Part shown: piece by piece, positions 6,171 to 9,900 of the stretch
How positions within the stretch are numbered: position 1 is the first letter of the stretch
How the letters are laid out: each line of letters opens with the position of its first letter
Origin: an uncultured Acidobacteriota bacterium
Lineage (GTDB): Bacteria > Acidobacteriota > Terriglobia > Terriglobales > Acidobacteriaceae
Direction of reading: 5' to 3'
Assembly: GCA_903832475.1 (NCBI GenBank)
Contig: CAILBQ010000681.1
Span: 1 to 9,900, forward strand
Length of the DNA: 9,900 bases
The notes under the pieces: model-generated
The model's database searches: none
What the model was told of the DNA's origin: nothing
Seen by the model: only the letters and a program-made list of their open reading frames with translations
Translations under genes and position numbers: made by a program

Positions 6171-8612
6171 ATGCCTGACGTAACCTTTACGGTCGATGGA
6201 AAGAAACTCACCGCTCCGGCGGGCACGCTGCTGATCGATGCTTGTCGCAAGGCGGGCATTGAGATACCTGCATTTTGTTATTACCCGGGCTTGTCTCTAC
6301 AGGCGGCCTGCCGCATGTGCGTCGTTCGCCAGGAGAAGGTGCCCAAGCTGCAGACGGCCTGCACGACGCAGGTGGGTGAGGGGCAGGTGTTCGTCACCGA
6401 GTCTGCGGAGATTGCGCAGGCGCGCAAGGCGACCATTGAATTGCTGCTGGGGAATCATCCGCTGGACTGCCCGGTGTGCGATGCGGGTGGTGAATGCGAA
6501 CTGCAGGACATGACCTTTAAGTACGGCGCGGGCGAGAGCCTGTATGTCGAAGCCAAACAGCATCGCGAGGAGCAGAAGTGGTCGCCCGCGGTGTACTTTG
6601 ACCGGCCTAGGTGCATTCTCTGCTACCGCTGCGTACGCATGTGCGGCGAGGGCATGGATGTATGGGCACTGGGGATACAGAGCCGCGGCGCTTCTGCGAC
6701 GATTGCGCCGAATGGCGGGGACCATCTGGATTGCGAGCAGTGCGGCATGTGCATCGATGCCTGCCCGGTGGGTGCGCTGACTTCCGACACTTATCGCTAC
6801 AAGACGCGGCCCTGGGAGATGAATCACGTTGCCACCGTCTGCACGCATTGCGGCGACGGATGCAAAGTCACGCTGGGCATTCGCCAGGCGGACAATGGGA
6901 CAGACATCGTCCGCGCGGATAATCGCGACAAGTCCGGAATCAACGGCGACTTCCTTTGCGCCAAAGGCCGGTTCGGGTTTGATTTTGTGGAGAGCCCTGA
7001 CCGGCTCACGAAGCCTCTGATTCGCAACGCTGCGGGAACATTGGAGCCCGCTACGTGGGAGCAGGCAATCCGCCATGTTGCGAGCAAGCTCAAGGAAGTA
7101 CGAGCCGCAGGTCGCGCGATCGGCGTCATCGGTTCCAATACGACCACCAACGAAGAGAATTACCTGCTGCAGAAGTTTGCCCGCACAGTGCTGGGGACGA
7201 ACAATATCGATCATGTGCGCTCCACGGATTATCCCGGCTTCGCCGCGGCAATGGCGGGACATGATCATCGCGCTGCCAGCCTGCGCGACACGCAGACGGC
7301 AAAGGCGATTTTGCTGATCGGCGGCAATCCGACCGAAGAGCATCCGCTACTGGCCTGGAATCTTCGTACCAATTTCCGCTTGAATCAGGCGAGGCTATAC
7401 ATTGCCACCGACAGTCCGATCAAGCTGGAGCGGCAGGCGCTGATGAGCTTGCAGTTGCCAGTAAGTCTGGAGTCGGGTGGATACGAGTCGCTCAGCGATT
7501 TCCTTGGCGGCGATGACAATGCCCTTGATTTTGGTGCAATGGACGACGTCATCGAGAGCCGTCCCACACAGACAGACACTGTTCCAACGGAACTTACGCA
7601 CGCGAAGACGTTCCGCGAAGCCGTTCTTGCGGAAGACTCGCTAATCGTGATCTTCGGTGAGGAGTTCCGAGGCGCGGCGATTCAGAAGCTAGTCGCTTGG
7701 GGTTTGGGTAAAGAGAACGTCAAGTTCGCCTACCTAGGCGACTATGTCAATTCCCGCGGCGCGGCTGATATGGGCCTGCTGCCGGACCTTCTGCCGGGCT
7801 ATGTTCCCGTGAGTGAGCCGGGGGCGTTTGGTGAGGAATACGCAAATCTATCGAAGCAACCCGGTCTTGATGCCGTGCAGATGCTGGATGCAGCCGGTCG
7901 GGGTGAACTCGGGGCTCTGTATGTGGTGGGCGCCGATCCGATTGCGAGCTATGGAGTCGACCCGGCAGCTTTCGAAAATACCTTCGTCATCGTGCAGGAC
8001 ATCTTCCTGACGGAGACAGCCGCGTTGGCCGACGTGGTCTTGCCTTCAGCCAGTCTCTACGAAAAAACGGGTACGGTTACCAACAGCTATGGCGATGTGC
8101 AACTGGTGAAGAAGGCGGCTGACAAGGCAGGTGTGAAGACCGACTTTGAAATCCTGGTGCGGGTGGCCGGCGGCATGGGCATCGATATCAAGAAGCTGGT
8201 TCCGTTTGGGACGACCGGCAAAGGCGGTGTAACGGCGGATATGGGACAGTCTCGCGGGGCGCAATCCGGCGAGGCGGATCGCCACGCTGTCTGGCTCACT
8301 GCGAATAACCTTGAACCACGCCTCAGTCCTTTTGATCCATTGGCTGTTCTAGATGAGATCCAGCGGCTGTTGCCGGCGTATCAACTGGATCGTTTGAACT
8401 TGTTCGGCGGCAACGATGTGCCGAGCCAGCCGGGGTTTGTACCGGTCTCTGATCTCCTCGCACAGGCCGCCCACCAGGACGTCGTGTTGCCGGCGCACGA
8501 TGGCTTGTTCACCTCTGGTACGCTGGGCGCGCATACAGTAGCGCTCACCGAGATTCGTCAGTATCAGCACTCCGTCAGCGACGCTGTGGTCGCCGAAACC
8601 GCTGCCGATTAG
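6171..8612 (+). CDS. nuoG: NADH-quinone oxidoreductase subunit G (75-kDa, multi Fe-S) with extra [4Fe-4S] motif
   Basis: Large iron-sulfur subunit of the peripheral arm, 813 residues. The N-terminal [2Fe-2S] ferredoxin domain has Cys36, Cys47, Cys50 and Cys64 (N1b). HPLDCPVCDAGGEC supplies His96, Cys100, Cys103 and Cys109 (N5). Residues 148-158 give CILCYRCVRMC and 188-198 give CEQCGMCIDAC. Cys148, 151, 154 and 198 are the usual N4 ligands; Cys158, 188, 191 and 194 would complete an additional [4Fe-4S] cluster, as in ferredoxin-like hydrogenase and formate dehydrogenase subunits. Cys224, Cys227, Cys231 and Cys263 form the N7 site (CTHCGDGC plus FLCAKGRFG), present in E. coli and Thermus but absent in mitochondria. 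From about 275 to 700 the protein follows the molybdopterin-oxidoreductase fold, which carries no molybdenum cofactor in complex I (family knowledge). The last ~110 residues are variable. The ATG at 6171 is preceded by GGAAAG (6160-6165); the stop is 31 bases before nuoH. Confidence 0.95.
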   Translation: MPDVTFTVDGKKLTAPAGTLLIDACRKAGIEIPAFCYYPGLSLQAACRMCVVRQEKVPKLQTACTTQVGEGQVFVTESAEIAQARKATIELLLGNHPLDCPVCDAGGECELQDMTFKYGAGESLYVEAKQHREEQKWSPAVYFDRPRCILCYRCVRMCGEGMDVWALGIQSRGASATIAPNGGDHLDCEQCGMCIDACPVGALTSDTYRYKTRPWEMNHVATVCTHCGDGCKVTLGIRQADNGTDIVRADNRDKSGINGDFLCAKGRFGFDFVESPDRLTKPLIRNAAGTLEPATWEQAIRHVASKLKEVRAAGRAIGVIGSNTTTNEENYLLQKFARTVLGTNNIDHVRSTDYPGFAAAMAGHDHRAASLRDTQTAKAILLIGGNPTEEHPLLAWNLRTNFRLNQARLYIATDSPIKLERQALMSLQLPVSLESGGYESLSDFLGGDDNALDFGAMDDVIESRPTQTDTVPTELTHAKTFREAVLAEDSLIVIFGEEFRGAAIQKLVAWGLGKENVKFAYLGDYVNSRGAADMGLLPDLLPGYVPVSEPGAFGEEYANLSKQPGLDAVQMLDAAGRGELGALYVVGADPIASYGVDPAAFENTFVIVQDIFLTETAALADVVLPSASLYEKTGTVTNSYGDVQLVKKAADKAGVKTDFEILVRVAGGMGIDIKKLVPFGTTGKGGVTADMGQSRGAQSGEADRHAVWLTANNLEPRLSPFDPLAVLDEIQRLLPAYQLDRLNLFGGNDVPSQPGFVPVSDLLAQAAHQDVVLPAHDGLFTSGTLGAHTVALTEIRQYQHSVSDAVVAETAAD

Positions 8613-8643
8613 CGGGCTTTGTTTCAAGAAAGGTCTTTGAGCC

Positions 8644-9687
8644 GTGACGATCTGGCTGTTCCTGTTGTTGAGCATAGTGAAAGTGGCCGTGGTGCTGGTG
8701 ATTCTGCTCATCTGCGTGGCCTACACCGTGCTGCTCGAGCGCAAGCTGGTAGGCCGCATCCAGAATCGCTGGGGACCTAGTCGCGTGGGACCATTTGGGC
8801 TGCTGCAGCCGATGGTGGACGGGGCGAAACTCTTCCTGAAGGAGGATATGACTCCTACCGGCGTGTACAAGCCGCTATACCTGCTGGCTCCGCTGATCGC
8901 GCTGGGCTGCGCGCTGCTATCGATTGCCGTGATTCCCTTTGGCGCTCCGCTGGAGTACCGAGGCGTACGGCTGTTCGAGATTGCCGATTTAAAGATTGGC
9001 CTGCTCGTGATTCTCGGTGTAACGTCGATCAGCGTGTATGGCATCGCGCTGGCCGGCTGGTCTTCCAACAATAAGTATTCATTGCTGGGTGCGTTGCGCG
9101 CTTCGGCGCAGATGATCAGCTATGAGCTGGCGCTGGGGCTTTCCGTCGTCGGAGTGGTGCTTCGAGCCGGTTCCTTGAGCCTTTCAGATATTGTGAAATC
9201 GCAGTCGGCCCACGGCATGCTGTCGTGGAACCTGTTTGGCGGCGGCCAGGCGATCGCCTTCTTTATCTACCTGACAGCTGCGTATGCGGAGACCAACCGC
9301 GCTCCTTTCGACCTGCCCGAAGCAGAGACGGAGCTCACCGGCGGATACCATACCGAATACAGCTCGATGAAGTTTGCCATGTTTTTCATGGCGGAATACG
9401 CCAACATGATCACGGTCGGGTGTGTTGCCACTCTGCTGTTCCTGGGCGGCTGGTCCAGTCCTTTTGGCGACTTGCTGCCGGCACCGCAGCACTTTCTGCT
9501 TCAAGCCTTGCTGCCGATTCTGTGGTTTGTCTTGAAGGTTTTCAGTTTCCTCTTTCTCTACATCTGGGTGCGGGGTACGCTGCCTCGTTTCCGCTACGAC
9601 CAGCTGATGGGCTATGGATGGAAATACCTGGTGCCCGTGGCCATGCTCAACATCGTGGGAACCAGCCTTTGGCTTGCGTTTCCGTAA
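8644..9687 (+). CDS. nuoH: NADH-quinone oxidoreductase subunit H (ND1-like membrane subunit)
   Basis: Membrane subunit that docks the peripheral arm and forms much of the quinone channel, 347 residues with about eight or nine hydrophobic segments. LLERKLVGRIQNRWGPSRVG at about 30-49 and GLLQPMVDGAK (52-62) match the first ND1 signature. AETNRAPFDLPEAETELTGG, about two thirds along, matches the second ND1 signature, and HTEYSSMKFAMFFMAEY follows it. These acidic loops line the quinone cavity in known structures. The GTG start at 8644 is forced: an in-frame TGA lies only two codons upstream (8638-8640). AAAGG at 8629-8633 lies 10 bases before it. It follows nuoG by 31 bases. In most operons nuoI comes next; here a 140-base spacer leads directly to nuoJ. 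Confidence 0.96.
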   Translation: MTIWLFLLLSIVKVAVVLVILLICVAYTVLLERKLVGRIQNRWGPSRVGPFGLLQPMVDGAKLFLKEDMTPTGVYKPLYLLAPLIALGCALLSIAVIPFGAPLEYRGVRLFEIADLKIGLLVILGVTSISVYGIALAGWSSNNKYSLLGALRASAQMISYELALGLSVVGVVLRAGSLSLSDIVKSQSAHGMLSWNLFGGGQAIAFFIYLTAAYAETNRAPFDLPEAETELTGGYHTEYSSMKFAMFFMAEYANMITVGCVATLLFLGGWSSPFGDLLPAPQHFLLQALLPILWFVLKVFSFLFLYIWVRGTLPRFRYDQLMGYGWKYLVPVAMLNIVGTSLWLAFP

Positions 9688-9706
9688 GTTACAATCGGGT
9701 TTGGCC

Positions 9707-9722
9707 GGAGCGGCGCCGCTCC
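9707..9722. repeat. Perfect 16-bp GC-rich palindrome in the nuoH-nuoJ spacer
   Basis: GGAGCGGCGCCGCTCC is its own reverse complement over 16 bases and starts 20 bases after the nuoH stop codon. In RNA it could fold as a short stem (GGAGCG/CGCTCC) with a GCGC loop. No T-tract follows, so it is not a classical intrinsic terminator. It might be an mRNA stabilising or attenuating hairpin, or a DNA binding site. Confidence 0.6.
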
Positions 9723-9790
9723 TCAACTCGCAGAGCTTGCCGTCTGACATGGGAAACAAAAACCGGCGGGAATTCTGGAACGATTTGAAC

Positions 9791-9820
9791 GGATTGGATT
9801 TATTGAATTGATTGGATTGA
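9791..9820 (+). repeat. AT-rich GGATT/GAATT short direct repeats before nuoJ
   Basis: The stretch before nuoJ is built from short units: GGATT, GGATT, TATT, GAATT, GATT, GGATT and GA. It is noticeably simpler and more AT-rich than the surrounding sequence and replaces a normal Shine-Dalgarno region. It may be a simple repeat generated by slippage or an AT-rich ribosome-access region for nuoJ. Confidence 0.5.
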
Positions 9821-9827
9821 TGGCCAA

Positions 9828-9900
9828 ATGCACCTGATTCTCTTCATCGTATTTGCGGGATTCTGCCTGGCGGGAGCAATCAATCTCCTGCTGCAGACTC
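9828..9900 (+). CDS. nuoJ: NADH-quinone oxidoreductase subunit J, partial (first 24 residues)
   Basis: The frame from ATG 9828 reads MHLILFIVFAGFCLAGAINL and runs off the right edge. The single hydrophobic helix followed by NLLLQT fits the first transmembrane helix of NuoJ (ND6-like), and the position after nuoH supports this. No ferredoxin-type CxxCxxC motif is visible, so it is not the N-terminus of NuoI as far as it goes. The ribosome binding site is weak (only a GATGG-like stretch at 9819-9823), and an in-frame TGA at 9804-9806 excludes a much longer N-terminus. With only 24 residues, the assignment rests on this helix and synteny. Confidence 0.7.
   Translation, partial: MHLILFIVFAGFCLAGAINLLLQT

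Noticed and set aside
6171..8612. NuoG as a formate dehydrogenase or other molybdenum enzyme instead of a complex I subunit
   Set aside because: The N-terminal ferredoxin, His-Cys3 and N7 motifs and its place between nuoF and nuoH fit NuoG; only the extra ferredoxin cluster is reminiscent of formate dehydrogenases.
9667..9695. Possible internal promoter with TACAAT at 9690-9695
   Set aside because: The -10 match is good (5 of 6) but nothing close to a -35 consensus lies at the correct distance.
9707..9722. Intrinsic terminator after nuoH
   Set aside because: The palindrome has no following T-tract, and nuoJ continues the operon on the same strand.
9749..9811. 20-residue open frame (MGNKNRREFWNDLNGLDLLN) in the nuoH-nuoJ spacer
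   Set aside because: No convincing ribosome binding site, and the last third is created by the GGATT repeats. Kept only as something to test by ribosome profiling.

Overview
The window holds most of a bacterial respiratory complex I (nuo, NADH:quinone oxidoreductase type 1) operon on the + strand. To its left is a divergently oriented pair of - strand genes. GC content is moderately high. The operon style (separate nuoC and nuoD, unknown genes inserted between nuoD and nuoE), the upstream metallophosphoesterase with a YGDMR motif, and the small RALEILGHAIEYLADEY protein resemble what I recall from Acidobacteriota (Acidobacteriaceae-like soil bacteria). That taxonomic reading is an inference from memory and was not tested.

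Layout: positions 1-427 (- strand) hold the N-terminal part of an exported calcineurin-like metallophosphoesterase that runs off the left edge. Positions 472-819 (- strand) hold a small unrecognised protein with a convincing C-terminal half and a doubtful N-terminal half (possible frameshift). About 370 bases without a convincing gene follow; they carry a candidate sigma70 promoter for the operon near 1065-1093. Then come nuoA (1188-1592), nuoC (1641-2135), nuoD (2214-3434), two unrecognised tightly packed genes (3447-3983 and 3976-4293), nuoE (4290-4820), nuoF (4813-6120), nuoG (6171-8612), nuoH (8644-9687), a 140-base spacer with a 16-bp perfect palindrome and GGATT-type repeats, and the first 24 codons of nuoJ (9828 onward).

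How the genes work together: NuoE, NuoF and NuoG form the NADH-oxidising arm (FMN plus a chain of iron-sulfur clusters). NuoC and NuoD form part of the quinone-reducing connection module. NuoA, NuoH and NuoJ belong to the membrane arm that couples quinone reduction to proton translocation. The short gaps and the 4-8 base overlaps from nuoD through nuoF point to one co-transcribed, translationally coupled unit.

Main oddities: nuoB (expected between nuoA and nuoC) and nuoI (expected between nuoH and nuoJ) are both absent from their usual places, although together they carry clusters N2, N6a and N6b. Two unknown genes sit between nuoD and nuoE. NuoG keeps all cysteines for an additional [4Fe-4S] cluster that E. 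coli and Thermus NuoG lack. NuoF departs from the usual 51-kDa signature (YEVGEE instead of YICGEE). I see no mobile element, CRISPR array, tRNA or rRNA. Most of the window is an ordinary respiratory operon; the two inserted genes and the missing B and I genes are the parts most worth following up.
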